The notes beneath the pieces were generated by a model, which was given only the letters and a program-made list of their open reading frames with translations, searched no databases and had not been told where the DNA came from. The position numbers were made by a program, and so were the translations under genes. Positions 34,576 through 47,383 of a stretch of 64,000 nt of DNA are shown here, piece after piece. The first letter of the stretch is position 1. Each line of letters starts with the position of its first letter. This DNA is from Hordeum vulgare subsp. vulgare (lineage: Eukaryota > Streptophyta > Magnoliopsida > Poales > Poaceae): positions 550,067,763 through 550,131,762 of the forward strand of contig NC_058524.1 of assembly GCF_904849725.1 (NCBI RefSeq). Reading direction: 5' to 3'.

Positions 34576-34818
34576 ATGATTGATCTGAATGAACCACCAC
34601 TTGACGTAGAGTCTGTCAACATTTCAGTTGAGTTGGATGCGCCCTTCTTACATCCAGGTTATGAGCAGGAGGTTCGGCATTTGGATGAGAGTGTTGGTGA
34701 GTCTCCTGACCCAGACATTGGCTCTAATGCTACTCATGTTCTAAAACCCCTTTGGCTGCTCCCCCACCTTTGGTTGAGACTACTAATGCTATAGTTGATG
34801 AGACATCTGAGTTGGAAG
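34576..34818 (+). pseudogene. FAR1-related (FHY3/FAR1 family) gene, N-terminal coding part
   Basis: The ATG at 34576 opens MIDLNEPPLDVESVNI, a start I associate with FAR1-RELATED SEQUENCE proteins of grasses. An acidic N-terminal region follows. A one-base shift at the AAAACCCC run near 34743 is needed to continue as PLAAPPPLVETTNAIVDETSELE, which runs into the GGAAG target of the copia insertion. The frame resumes in 44892-45440, in phase, as EDEEAWSQPLKPYVGMRF. Intact FAR1-type proteins are nuclear DNA-binding factors derived from Mutator-like transposases. Here the coding part is interrupted by a 10-kb element and by frameshifts. An old Mutator-like transposon rather than a domesticated gene is the alternative. 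Confidence 0.7.
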
Positions 34819-36558
34819 TGTTGGGGAACATAGTAATTTCAAAATTTCCATACGTCATGCAGGGATCTATCTATGGAGAAACTAGCAACGAGTGATGGGG
34901 TAGAGCATCTTCATACCTTTGAAGATCGCTAAGAGAAAGTGTTGCTGTGAACACGGTTGATGGAGTTGTACTCGCAGCAATTCAGATCACGGTGGATTCC
35001 AATCTATGTGCCAAACAACGACACCTCCGTGTTCAACACACGTGCAACCCGATGACGTCTCCAACGCCTTGAACCAGCAAGGATGGAGGATAGGTTGAGG
35101 GAGAGCTCCAGCAGCACGACGACGTGGTGACGGTGGAGCTATGTGGTACTCTGGCACAACTTCGCTAAGCACTACGGAGGACGAGGAGGAGGAGGAGTAT
35201 GGTTGCACCGTGGATAGATCAATTGTGTGTCTCAAAAGGTCCAAAACCTCAAGTATATATAGGAGGAGGGCGAGGGAGGGCTGCATTGGCCCCTCTTCCA
35301 AGGAGGAGAGGTTCGGCCAAGCTAGGGAGGAGTCCACCTCCCACGAGGGAGGTGGATCCCTTCCTTTAAAATCCTCTTTTGCCTTATCTCTTTATCCCTA
35401 GCCACATGGACCTTTAGGGAAGTCCTTGGCCAGCCCAATAAGGGTTGGTCCACCTCCTCTAACGTCCCATGAAGTCCTTTGGTCGACACACCCCTCCCGG
35501 GGGTCCTCCAACACCCTCCTAGCACTCCCGGTACACTATCGATGACCCGAAACTTTTCCGGTGACCAAAACGGGACTTCCTATATATCAATCTTTACCTC
35601 CAGACCATTCCAGATCTCCTCGTGACGTCCGAGATCTCATCCTGGACTCCAAACAACCTTTGGTAACCATGTACACTATTCCCATACAAACCTAGTGTCA
35701 TCGAACCTTAAGTGTGTAGACCCTACGGGTTCGGGAAGCATGCAGACTTGATGGAGACACCTCTCCGGTCAATAACCAACAACAGGGTCTGGATGTCCAT
35801 GTTGGCTCCCATATGTTCCATGATGATCTCATCGGATGAACCACGATGTCAAGGATTCACTCAATCTTGTATACAATTCCCTTTGTCTACCGGTATATAA
35901 CTTGCCCGAGATTCGATCATGGGTATCCCCATACCTTGTTCAATCTCATTACCACAAGCCTCTTTACTCGTTTCGTAGCACATCATTTCATGGCTAAATC
36001 CTTAGTCGCATTGAGCTCATTATGATGATGTTCTACCGAGTGGGCCTTGAGATACCTTTCAGTCATACAGAGTGACAAATCCTAGTCTTGATTCGTGCCA
36101 ACCCAACAGACACTTTCGGAGATACCCGTAGTACACCTTTATAGCCACCCAGTTACGTTGTGACGTTTGATGCACCCAAAGCATTCCTACGGTATTCGGG
36201 AGTTGCATAATCTCATGGTCTAAGGAAATGGTACTTGACACTAGAAAAGCTTTAGCAGATGAACAACACGATCTAGTGCTATGCTTAGGGTTGGGTCTTG
36301 TCCATCACATCATTCTCCTAATGATGTGATCTCGTTATCAATGACATACAATGTCCGTGATCACGAAACCATGATCCTCTATTGATCAACGAGCTAGCGA
36401 ACTAGAGGCTCACCAGGGACACATTTTGATCTATATATTCACACATGTATTACTATTTCCGGTTAATACAATTATAGCATGAATAATAGAAAATTATCAT
36501 GAACAAGGAAATATAATAATAACCAGTTTATTATTGCCTCTAGGGTATATTTCCAACA
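34819..36558 (-). repeat. 3' LTR of the copia element
   Basis: TGTTGGGGAACATAG...TTTCCAACA, 1740 bp. The minus-strand TATA box is near 35254. It differs from the other LTR at many positions and by an indel of about 70 bp (35085-35140 is present here and missing near 43470), pointing to an old insertion. Confidence 0.92.
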
Positions 36559-36576
36559 GTCTCCCACTTGCACTAG
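36559..36576 (-). other. polypurine tract of the copia element
   Basis: The plus strand reads GTCTCCCACTTGCACTAG; the minus strand CTAGTGCAAGTGGGAGAC directly precedes the LTR start, as in BARE elements. Confidence 0.75.
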
Positions 36577-36644
36577 AGTCGATAATCTAGCTCACATCAC
36601 TATGTGATTGCAATGAATCAAATACCCATACAGTTATGGGGTTT

Positions 36645-38203
36645 TGCTAAGGCAACAAAAGTTCTTCCCCGACAGTGGTGCCAGAGATCCTTCTGTCGTC
36701 TCTTGGGATTGCGTTGGTTTTTCCCTTGAAGAGGAAAGGGCAATGCAGCACAGGAGCAGTAAGTATTTCCCTCAGTTTGAGAACCAAGGTATCAATCCAG
36801 TAGGAGAATCTCATCAAGTCCAGAGTACCTGCACAAACACAAAGAGCTTGCACCCAACGCTATAAAGGGGTTGTCAATCCCTTCAAGATTGATTGCAAAG
36901 TGAGATCTGAAGGCGGAAAGTGCAACGAAGTTAAAGTGTAAGGTTGAAAATATGGTGTGGAGTAGACCCGACGGCCATAGTGTTCACTAGAGGCTTCTCT
37001 CAAAATAGCAAGTATTACGGTGGGTGAACAAATTACTGTCGAGCAATTGATAGAACCGCGCAAAATCATGACAATATCTAAGGCATTGATCATACATATA
37101 GGCATCACGTTCGAGACAAGTAGACCGATACTTTCTGCATCTACTAGTATTACTCCACACATCAACCGCTATCCAGCATGCATCTAGTGTATTGAGTTCA
37201 TGACGAACAGAGTAATGCCTTAAGCAAGATGACATGATGTAGAGGGATAATCTCAAACTAATGATGAAAACCCCATCTTTTTACCCTTGATGGCAACAAC
37301 AGGATGTGTGCCTCGCTACCCCTTCTGTCACTGGGTGAGGTCACCGCATGTTATGAACCCAAAACCAAGCACTTATCCCATTGCAAGAATCATAGATCTA
37401 GTTGGCCAAACAAAACCCAAAACTCGAAGAGAATTACAAGGATATGAAATCATGCATAAGATAGATCAGAAGAAACTCAAATAAGATTCATAGATAATCT
37501 GATCATAAATCCACAATTCATCGGATCTCGACAAACACACCACAAAAAAAAAGATTACATCGAATAGATCTCCATGAAGATCATGGAGAACTTTGTATTG
37601 AAGATCCAAGAGAGAGAAGAAGCCATCTAGCTACTAGCTATGGACCCGTAGGTCTATGGTGAACTACTCACGCATCATCGGAGAGGTCATGGTGTTGATG
37701 AAGAAGCCCTCCGTAACCGAATCCCCCTCCGGCAGGGCACCAGAACATTCCCCAGATGGGATCTTGCGGAGACAGAATCTTGCGGCGGCGGAAAGTATTT
37801 TCGATGATCTCCTGATTTTTCTTGGTATTTTAGGGATTATATAGGCGCAAAACCTAGGGCAGAGGAGGTCCAGGGGGCCCACAAGCCCGTGAGGCCCGGC
37901 CTCCCCCCTGGCCGGGGTTGGGGGCTTGTGGGGTCCCTGGGGACCCCCTGCCTTGGTTCTCACGTCTCCCGATCTTCTTTTGTTTCAGAAAAAATCTTTT
38001 CGGGGATTTTATTCTGTTTGGACTCCGTTTAAAATTCTCCTCTGAAAAGGGTCAAAAACATGGAAAAAAGCAGGAACTGACACTTGGCACTGAGTTAATA
38101 AGTTAGTCCCAAAAAAGATATAAAAGGCATACAAAACATCCAAAGTTTGACAAGATAATAGCATGAAACCATCAAAAATTATAGATACGTTGGAGACGTA
38201 TCA
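36645..38203 (-). repeat. solo LTR of the gag-only gypsy family
   Basis: It is collinear, in reverse, with the LTRs at 22654 and 31772: it ends ATAGATACGTTGGAGACGTA-TCA and includes the AGGGATTGACAACCCCTT-type block near 36865. The 5-bp duplication GGTTT flanks it (36640-36644 and 38204-38208). With no internal domain, it is a recombination product of a full insertion. Confidence 0.88.
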
Positions 38204-38208
38204 GGTTT

Positions 38209-41200
38209 GATCATATCTTGCTTGCGAGAGAGGATTGTAGTCTAAGGGTCTGAAACATTCAGATTCGTGTTCTCTTTACAAATCTCTATGTCATACTAAA
38301 GATGTTGCTACTACGCTCCACTTAGAACAATTCTAACTGGCCGCCCCACTACACGAATCCGGCTTACTACTCATAGTCATCTGAATTAGTGTCAAAACTT
38401 GCATCAACGTAACTCTTTACGACGAACCCTTTTATCACCTCCATAATCGAGCAATATTCCTTAGTCCACTAATTACTAAGGATATCTTTAACCGCCGTCC
38501 AGTGATTCATTCCTGGATCATTTTTGTACCCCTTGACCGATTCATAACAAGGCATACATCAGGTGTTGTACACAACATAGCATACCATAGAGCCTGTGGC
38601 TAATGCATAAAGGACGACCTTCGTCCTTTCTCTTTCTTTTGCCGTGGTCAGGCTTTGAGTCTTACTCAATTTCAAACCTTTACAATACAGTCATGAACTC
38701 CTTCCTTGACTTATCCATTTTGAACTCTTTCAAAATCTTGTCAAGGTATGTATTTATTTGAAAGTTCTATCAAGCGTCTTGATCTATCTCTATAGATCTT
38801 GAAGCTCAATGTTCAAGTAGCCCAATCCTGGTTTTCCTTTGAAAAACTCTTTTCAAACCAACCCTTATGCTTTCTATAAATTCTATATCATTTCCGATCA
38901 GCAATATGTCAACCACATATACTTATCAGGAATTCTATAGTGCTCCCAAACACTTTCTTGGAAATACAAGATTCTCATAAACTTTGTATAAACCCAAGAG
39001 CTTTGATCATTCATCAAAGTTCCTATTCCAACTGCAAGATGCTTGCTCCAGTCCTTAAGAAGGATTGCTGGAGTTTGCATACTTGTTAGCATCCTTAGGA
39101 TCAACAAAACCTTCTGGTTGTATCACATACAACCTTTCCGCAAGGAAACCGTCGAGGAAACAATGTTTTGACATTCATCTGCAAGATTTCATAATTCAAA
39201 ACCAGCAACTGCTAACATAATTCCAACAGACTTTAGCATCGCTACGGGTGAGAACTTTATCGGAAACATCTTTGCGACAAGTCGAGCTATCTTAATGGTG
39301 ACATTTACCATCATCGTCTGTCTTCCCTTTTAAAAAATCCATATGTACTTAACAGTCTTACGACCATCAAGTAGTTCTTCCAAAGTCCACACTTTGTTCT
39401 CATACATGGATTCTCTCTCGGATTTCATGGCCCGCACCCATTTCTCGGAATCCGGGCCCGCCATTGCTTTTTCATAGCTCGTACGTTCATCGTTTGTCCA
39501 ACAACATGACCTTCAGGACCGGATTACTGTACCACTCTACAGCGGTACATGACCTTGTCGTCCAACGAGTTTTGTAGTAACTTGATCTGAAGCATTATGA
39601 TCACTATCATCAGTTTCCACTTCAATTGGTGTAGGCGCCACAGGAACAACTTCCTGCGCCTTACCACACACTGGTTGAAGTGACGGTTCAATAACCTCAT
39701 CAAGTTCCACCATCCTCCCACTCAATTGTTTCGAGAGAAACCTTTTCTCAAGAAACGACCCGTTCCTAGGAACAAACACTTTGCCTTTGGATCTGAGATA
39801 GGAGGAACACCCAACTGACTCCTTTGGGTATCCTATGAAGATGCATTTTATCCGCTTTGGGTTCGAGCTTATCAGGTTGAAACCTTTTTCACACAAGCAT
39901 CGCAGCCCCAAACTTTAAGAAACAACGGCTTAGGTTTCTTGTGAAACCATAGTTCATACGGTGTTATCTCAACGGAAATTGATGGTGCCCTATTTAAAGT
40001 GAATGTGGTTGTCTCCAATGCATAACCCCAAAACTATAGTGGCAAATCGATAAGAGACATCACAATACGCATCATATCCAATAGGGCACGACTATGACGT
40101 ACGGACACACCATCACACTATAGGTGGCATGAGTTGTGAAAAAATTTCGACAATGTCTTAAATGAGTGCCAAACTCATAACTCAGACATACACTCCCACG
40201 ATCACATCGTAGAAACTTTATCTTCTTGTTTTGACGACTATCAACTTCACTATGAAGTTTGCTTTGAACCTTTCAAACGTTTTTCAGACTAGTAATTCAT
40301 TAAGTGAACATCCTCCTATTTACTTAAATCATTAGTGAAAGTTTAGAAAATAACGATATCCACCATGTGCTACAACACTTATTGGACTGCATACATCAAC
40401 ATGTATTATTTCCAATAAGTCACTTGCCCGTTCCATCTTACTGAAGAAACGAGGCTTTCAGTCATCTCGCCCGTGAGGAATGGTTCACATGTCTCACGTG
40501 ATTCAAAATCAAGTGAGTCCAAAGATTCATCAGTATGGAGTTTCTTCATGTGTTTTACACCAATAGGCATGGTCTGCATGCATCACGTGATTCAAAATCA
40601 ATTGATTCCAAAAATCCATCAGCACAGAACTTCTTCATGCTCTTTACACCACTATGACCTTTTAGCGGCGGTGCCACAAGTATGTGGTACTATCATTATT
40701 AACTTTGCATCCTTTGACATCAATATTATAAATATGTGTATCACTACGATCGAAATTCAATGAACCATTCACATTGGGTGCATGACCATTGAAGGTATTA
40801 TTCATGTAAACAGAATAACCTTTATTACGTGACTTCAATGAATAACCGTATTGCACGATCAAATCATTCTTACGCTTAACGCACACACCAAATAACTTTT
40901 ATTCTAGTTCAACACTAATCACGACGGTAGAGGGAGCGTGCGATGTTGATCACATCAACCTTGGAATAACTTCCAACACACATTGTCACCTCGCCATTAG
41001 CTAGTATCCATCCATTCCGTAGCTTTTATTTCGAGTTACGAACACTTAACAACTAACCGGTACCTAATACCCAAGTGCTACTAGGATTACTAGTAAGGTA
41101 CACATCAATGACACGAATATCAAATATATTACTATTGACATTGCCAGCCTTCTTATCTACCAAGTATCTAGGGTAGTTCCGCTTCAGTGACCGCCCCCTT

Positions 41201-42100
41201 CATAATAGAAGCACTTAGTCTCGGGTTTGGGTTAAACCTTGGGTTTCTTCACTAGAGAAGCAACTAATTTGCTATTCATGAAGTATCTCTTCTCACCCTT
41301 TGCCCTTCTGGAAAGCAGTGGTTTTACTAACCATCAACAATTGATGCTCCTACTTGATTTCTACTTTCGCGGTGTCAAACATCACGAACAACTCAAGGAT
41401 CATCATATTAATCCCTGATACGCTATAGTTCATCACGAAGCTCCAGTAGCTTGGTGGCAGTGACTTTGGAGAATCATCACTATCTCATCTGGAAGATTAA
41501 GTCCCACTTGATTCAAGCGATTATAGTAACCAGACAATCTGAGTACACGCTCAACGATTGAGCTATTCTCGATCATCTTGTAGGGACATAACTTGTCGAA
41601 GGTCTCATACCTCTCGACCCGGGCACAAACCTGAAATCCCTATTTCAGCTCTTGGAACATCTCACATGTTTTGTGACGTTTCAAAAAACATTTTGAGCCT
41701 CTTATCTAAGCCGTGAAGTATGACACACTGAACTATCATGTAGTCATCAAAAACGTGTCTGCAGATGTTCGCAACATCCATAGTCGACACTTGGTGTAGC
41801 ACACCGAGCGGTGCATCAAAGAAATAAGCTTTATATGCAGCAATGAGATCAATCCTCAGTATACGGACCTAGTCCGCATCATTGCTACCATCATCTTTCA
41901 ACCTAGTTTCTCTAGGAACATATTAAAACAGGGGCTACAACGTGAGCTAGTGACCTACAATATTTGTAAAGACAATTTTAGACTTTGTTCATGATAACAA
42001 GTTCATCTTAATCAAATTATATAATGAACTCTCACTTAGATCGACATCCCTCCAGTCATCCAAGTGAAACATGATCCACGTCGACTAGCTCATGTCCGAT
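38209..42100 (-). pseudogene. copia gag-pol remnants
   Basis: Minus-strand fragments of BARE-type pol. A reverse-transcriptase core piece near 38895-38925 reads VYVVDILLIGN, where YVDD is expected. An integrase C-terminal/linker piece at 39911-39537 contains IKCIFIGYPKESVG. Many stops and frame changes intervene, so gene borders cannot be drawn. gag would lie to the right, near 40900-42100, but is not readable by eye. The catalytic Asp of RT is replaced by Val. Confidence 0.65.
40493..40658 (-). repeat. two tandem copies of about 85 bp in the copia interior
   Basis: CACGTGATTCAAAATCAA occurs at about 40497 and 40583. Both are followed by a related stretch ending in TTCTTCATG(T/C).(T/C)TTTACACCA. 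Confidence 0.75.
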
Positions 42101-43194
42101 CATCACGTGAGACGGACTAGTCATCGATGGTGAGCATCTCCATGCTAATCATATCATCCATACGACTCATGTTCGACCTTTCGGTCTCCCGTATTCCGAG
42201 GCCATGTCTGTACATGCTAGGCTCGTCGAGTCAACCTAAGTGTTTTGCGTGTGTAAATCTGGCTTACACCCGTTGTATGCCAACGTTAGAATCTATCACA
42301 CCCGATCCTCACGTGGTGCTTCGAGACAACGATTCTTCGCAACGGTGCACACTTAGGGGAACACTTATCTCGAAATTTTATGAGGGATCATCTTACCTTT
42401 GCTACCGTCATTCTAAGCAATAAGATGAAAAACATGATAAACATCACATGCAATCATATAGTGACATGATATGGCCATTGTCATCTTTGCTCCTTTGATC
42501 TCCATCTTCGGGACATCGCATGATCATCATTGTCACCGGCATCACACGATGATATCCATCATCATTGTGTATTCGTGAAGTCGTCTCGCCAACTATTACT
42601 TCTACTACTATAGCTAACCGTTAGCAATAAAGTAAAGTAACCACATGGCGTTGTATCTCATACAATAAATTAAGACAATTCCTACGACTCCTGCTGGTTG
42701 TCATACTCATCGACATTCAAGTCGTGAATCCTATTAGAAGAACATGATCAATCTCATACATCACACATGTAACATCACATCCTTTTGGCCATATCACATC
42801 GCATAGCATACCCTAAAAAAACCAGTTAGACGTCCTCTAATTGTTGTTGCAAGTTTTACGTGACTGATTTGGTTTCTAGCAAGAATGCTTCTTACCTACG
42901 TGACAGCCACAATGTTGATCTGCCAATGCTATTTACCCTTCCTAAGGAAACTTTTCATCGAATCCAATTTGACTAAAGTGGGAGAGACAGACACCCGCTA
43001 GCCACCTTATGCACCAAGTGCATGTGAGGCGGTGGAACCAGCCTCACGTAAGCGTACGTGTAAAGTCGGTACGGGCCGCTTCATCCCACAATACCGCCGA
43101 AAAGAGATAAGACTAGTAACGTGAAGCAATTGACAAAATCATCGCCCACAACTTTTTTGTTCTACTCGTGCATAGAATCTACGCATAGAACCTT
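42101..43194 (-). other. 5' untranslated leader region of the copia element
   Basis: No coding signal is seen. The position between gag and the primer-binding site, and the resemblance to BARE/Angela leaders, identify it. Pyrimidine-rich segments with scattered ATG/CAT are present. Confidence 0.5.
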
Positions 43195-43207
43195 GGCTCG
43201 GATGCCA
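43195..43207 (-). other. initiator-Met tRNA-type primer-binding site
   Basis: The minus strand reads TGGCATCCGAGCC, two changes from TGGTATCAGAGCC, one base from the LTR border at 43209. Confidence 0.75.
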
Positions 43208-43208
43208 C

Positions 43209-44891
43209 TATTGGCGAACGTAGTAATTTCAAAAATTCCGTACGTCATGCAAGGATCCATCTATGGAGAAACCAGAAACGAGTGATGAGGTAGAGCATCT
43301 TCATACCTTTGAAGATTGCTAAGCGGAAGCGTTGTTATGAACACGGTTGATGGAGTCATACTCGGAGCGATTCAGATTGTGGTGGATTCCGATCTATGTG
43401 CCGAACAACGGCACCTCCCTGTTCAACACACGTGCAGCCCGATGACGTCTCCAAGCCTTGAACTAGCAAGCTATGTGGTACTCCGGCAGAGCTTCGCCAA
43501 GCACTACGGAGGACGACGAGGAGGAGGAGTATGGCTGCGCCGTGGAGAGATCAATTGTGTGTCTCAAAAGGGCCAAAACCTCAAGTATATATAGGAGGAG
43601 GGAGAGGGAGGTCTGCCTTGGCCCCTCTTCCAAGGAGGAGAGGTTCGACCGAACTAGGGAGGAGTCCACCTCCCACAAGGGAGGTGGATCCCTTCCTTTT
43701 AAATCCTCTTTTGCCTTGTCTATTTATCCCTAGCCGAATGGGCCTTTAGGAAAGACTTGTCCAGCCCAATAAGGGCTGGACCACCTCCTCTAACAGCCCA
43801 TGAAGTCCTTTGGTTGTAACACCCCTCCCGAGGGTCCCCCGGCACCCTCCCGACACTTCCGGTACACTACCGATAAGGCCGAAACTTTTCCTGTGACCAA
43901 AACAGGACTTCCTATATAACAATCTTTAGCTCCGGACCATTCCGTAGCTCCTCGTTACCTCTGAGATCTCATCCGGGTCTCTGAGCAACCTTCGATAACC
44001 ACGTACATTGTTCCCATACAACCCTAGCGTCATCAAAACTTAAGTGTGTAGACCCTGCGGGTTCGGGAAGCATGCAGACATGACCAAGACACCTCTCCGG
44101 TCAATAACAAACAACACGGTCAGGATATCCATGTTGTCTCCCACATGTTCCACGATGATCTCATCGGATGAACCACGATGTCAAGGATTCACTCAATCCT
44201 GTATACAATTCCCTTTGTCTACCAATATATAACTTGCCTGAGATTCGATCGTCGGTATCCCCATACCTTGTTCAATCTCGTTACCGGCAAGTCTCTTTAC
44301 TCGATCCGTAGCACATCATTGCGTGGCTAACTCCTTAGTCACATTGAGCTCATCATGATGATGTTCTACCGAGTGGTTCCTGAGATACCTTTCCGTCATA
44401 CGGAGTGACAAATCCCAGTCTTGATTCGTGCCAACCCAACAGACACTTTCGGAGATACCTGTAGTACACCTTTATAGCCACCCAGTTACGTTGTGATGTT
44501 TGATGCACCCAAAGTATTCCTACGGTATCCGGGAGTTGCACAATCTCATGGTCTAAGTAAATGATACTTGACACTAGAAAAGCTTTTGCAGAGGAACAAC
44601 ACGATCTAGTGCTATGCTTAGGATTGTGTCTTGTCCATCACATCATTCTCTTAATGATGTGATCCCGTTATCAATGACATCCAGTGTCCATGATCACGAA
44701 ACCATGATCATCTATTGATCAACGAGCTAGCCAACTAGAGGCTCACTAGGGACACATTGTGATCTATATATTCACACATGTATTACTGTTTCCGGTTAAT
44801 ACGATTATAGCATGAATAATAGACAATTATCACTAACAAGGAAATATAATAATGACCACTTTATTATTGCCTCTAGGGCATATTTCCAATA
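43209..44891 (-). repeat. 5' LTR of the copia element
   Basis: TATTGGCGAACG...TTTCCAATA, 1683 bp, with both end dinucleotides mutated (TG to TA at one side and CA to TA at the other as written). It is collinear with 34819-36558. Confidence 0.92.
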
Positions 44892-45440
44892 GGAAGACGA
44901 AGAAGCTTGGTCACAGCCGCTAAAACCTTATGTTGGCATGCGGTTCAACACATTGGTTGTTTCAAGGGAACACTACAATCGCTATGCTTTCAAGGTGGGT
45001 TTTTCAATCAAGTTGAATACATCAATAGATCAGCCTACACAGGTCGGGTGCGGCGACAACAATTCTGCCGTAACAACTTCCGCAAGCCGGTGGAGAGGAT
45101 TGGCGTCTGACATCTTACCTCGCCAAGCAAAAACACTACATGCCCGAGCTCACGTGAACAAGATGCTGAAGAAGATGACGAAGGACGCACTTATAAGCAC
45201 ATGTCTCCCCTCTATCTTGAAGCACGATGAAATCTCCTATGTGTTCAGGAGCGACGCTCATGTCCACAAGGCCATCCGTCAGGCAATGAAGCCTGATCAT
45301 TCTTTTTCTTCTAGTTACCAGGATGCCGATAGGCAAGCAGCGGTTGTTTCATGGCATGATGACCCTGATGCGCTGGTGAAATTTGCCATGCCTTCGTTGA
45401 ACATGGAGTCTGCCAAGTTGTTAACTATATTGTAGGGCAC
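44892..45440 (+). pseudogene. FAR1-related gene, DNA-binding domain part
   Basis: The frame resumes as EDEEAWSQPLKPYVGMRF, then YNRYAFKVGFSIKLNTS, the start of the FAR1 DNA-binding domain (PF03101-type, with P-x-V-G-M-x-F and Y-x-x-Y-A-x-x-x-G-F-S motifs). After a shift near 45010-45030 the other frame gives AYTGRVRRQQFCRNNFRKP, the Cys-containing continuation. It ends in a stop near 45112. Beyond that a frame to 45435 (HVNKMLKKMTKDALISTCLP and onward) is open, but I cannot match it to the FAR1 family; it may be unrelated. No MULE transposase or SWIM domain is present before the CACTA fragment begins at 45468, so the gene is C-terminally truncated here. Confidence 0.75.
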
Positions 45441-45467
45441 ACTCACCAACAACATAGTTGAATGTCT

Positions 45468-45956
45468 CACTACAGAAAACAGAGAATTTGTCATCTGTCT
45501 AGTCTTTGTCGTCTGCTGGTGGACGGCAAATAAGTTCTTTGCCATCAGCTTACCACAAACAGACGGCAAAGAGGAGGCTGATGGCCTAGAGATGGTTTGC
45601 CGTCAACCTGTTCTTTGCCGTCTGCCAGCAGACGACAAAGATCTCAAAGTAGACGACAAAGATCCTCAAGGCAGACGTCAAATAAGTTCCACATAACGAC
45701 CGTTTGCACTCCCACTGCTCACCTCTTTGCCCTCCGCCCCAGACGGCAAAGGGTTGGGCACATAACGACCGACGCTCCCCCCACGACACCCACTCACCAC
45801 TACCTCTCTCTCTCTCACCCACAACCAACCCGCGCCGACGACCCCCTCCCCGTGCGTTGCCCCCCCCCCGACCCCCTCACCCGCGTCGGCGACCCCCTCC
45901 TCGTGCTCCACCCCCTCACCCGCACCGGCGGCCCCCTCCCATGCACCGGCGCCCCC
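45468..45956. mobile_element. end of a second CACTA element, cut by a gypsy insertion
   Basis: It starts CACTACAGAAAACAGAGAA and carries subterminal repeats (GACGGCAAAG / CTTTGCCGTCTG and variants, at least six in 45500-45760), a type I know from another Triticeae CACTA group. TCT before it would be the 3-bp target copy. The rest of the element must lie beyond the retrotransposon starting at 45957, outside the window. Confidence 0.8.
45830..45956. repeat. GC-rich minisatellite in the CACTA fragment
   Basis: Imperfect repeats of CCGGCG(A/G)CCCCCTCC(C/T)CGTGC, three to four units of about 30 bp with half-units. The LTR insertion lies in the last C-run. Confidence 0.7.
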
Positions 45957-47383
45957 TGATAACCCACAAGTATAGGGGATCGCAACAGTTTTCGAGGGTA
46001 GAGTATTCAACCCAAATTTATTGATTCGACACAAGGGGAAGCTAAAGAATATTCTCAAGTATTAGCAGTTGAGTTGTCAATTCAACCACACCTGAAAGAT
46101 TTAGTATCTGCAGCAAAGTATCAGTAGCAAAGTAGTGTGATAGCAACAGTACCAACGGTAATAGTAGCAGCAGAGTAACAGCAGTAGTAGCAAAGTAACA
46201 GCACTAGCAACAGAGTAACAGCAGTAGCGGCAAAGTAACGTAGCAAGGGCCAGTAGGAAAAACTCGTAGACATTGGATCGGTGATGGATGATTATGCCGG
46301 ATGTTCTTCATCATGCAACAGTTATAACACGGCAAGATATGTAACTAGCTCCAGTTCGTCAATGTAATGTAGGCATGTATATCGTATGTAGTCATACGTG
46401 CTTAGGGAAAAGAACTTGCATCACATCTATTGTCCATACCTCCCGTGGCAACGGGGTCCTAATGGAAACTACGAGATATTAAGGTTCTCCTTTTAATAAA
46501 GAACTGGACCAATGCATTAACACTTAGTGAATACATGAACTCCTCATACTATGGTCATCTCCGGGAGTGGTTTAGGCTATTGTCACTCCGGGGTTGCCGG
46601 GTCATAACACATAGTAGGTGACTGCAACTTGCAAGATAGGATCAAGAACACACATATATTGGCGACAACATAATAGGTTCACATCTGAAATCATGGCACT
46701 CGGGCCCTAGTGCCAAGCATTAAGCATGGCAAAGTAGTAGCAACATCAATCTCAGAACATAGTGGATACTAGGGATCAATCCCCGTTAAAACAAACTCGA
46801 TTACATGATAGATCTCATCCAACCCATCACCATCCAGCAAGCCTACGATGAGATTACTCACGAACAGTGAAGAGCATCATGGAATTGGCGATGGAGGAAG
46901 GTTGGTGATGACGATGGCAACGATTTCCCCTCTCCGGAGCCCTGAACGGACTCCAGATCTGCCCTCGAGAGGAAGAACAGGAGGTGGCGGCGCCTCCGTA
47001 TCGTAAAACACGATGAACTCTTCTCCTTGATTTTTTTCCGGATGAAAGGGACTAAATAGAGCTGAGATTGGACGCGGTGGAGCTTCGTGGGCCCCACAAG
47101 CCTGCCAGGCACGACCAGGGGGGGCCCGCGCCTGGTGGGCTTGTGGGCTCCACGCTCCACTTCCTCCGTTGATCCTTGCGCCGGTATTTTTTATATATTC
47201 CACAAAAATTCCCCGTAAATTTCCAGGTCATTCCGAGAACTTTTATTTCTCCGCAAAAACAAGACCATGGCAATTCTGCTGAAAACAGCGTTAGTACGGG
47301 TTAGTTCCATTCAAATCATGCAAATTAGAGTCCAAAACAAGGGCAAAAGAGTTTGGACAAGTAGATACGACAGAGACGCATCA
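45957..47383 (-). repeat. 3' LTR of the outer gypsy element (1427 bp)
   Basis: As written it starts TGATAACCCACAAGTATAGG and ends GACGCATCA. The first half is repeat-rich (GTAGCAGCAGAGTAACAGCA type). A TATA-like ATATAAAAAATACC lies near 47190 on the minus strand. The preceding CCCCC may be the target copy. Confidence 0.85.

Larger units (their letters stand above)
34819..44891 (-). mobile_element. BARE/Angela-type Ty1/copia retrotransposon, reverse, degenerate
   Basis: LTRs at 34819-36558 and 43209-44891 are flanked by GGAAG (34814-34818 and 44892-44896). The polypurine tract (minus strand CTAGTGCAAGTGGGAGAC) lies beside the left LTR and the primer-binding site beside the right LTR, so the element reads leftward. 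The interior is full of stops and shifts. A solo gypsy LTR (36645-38203) is nested in it. It split the FAR1-like coding region. Confidence 0.95.

Noticed and set aside
45597..46058. Overlapping open frames in three or more frames
   Set aside because: GC-rich minisatellite and LTR border; no family motif and no conserved start.
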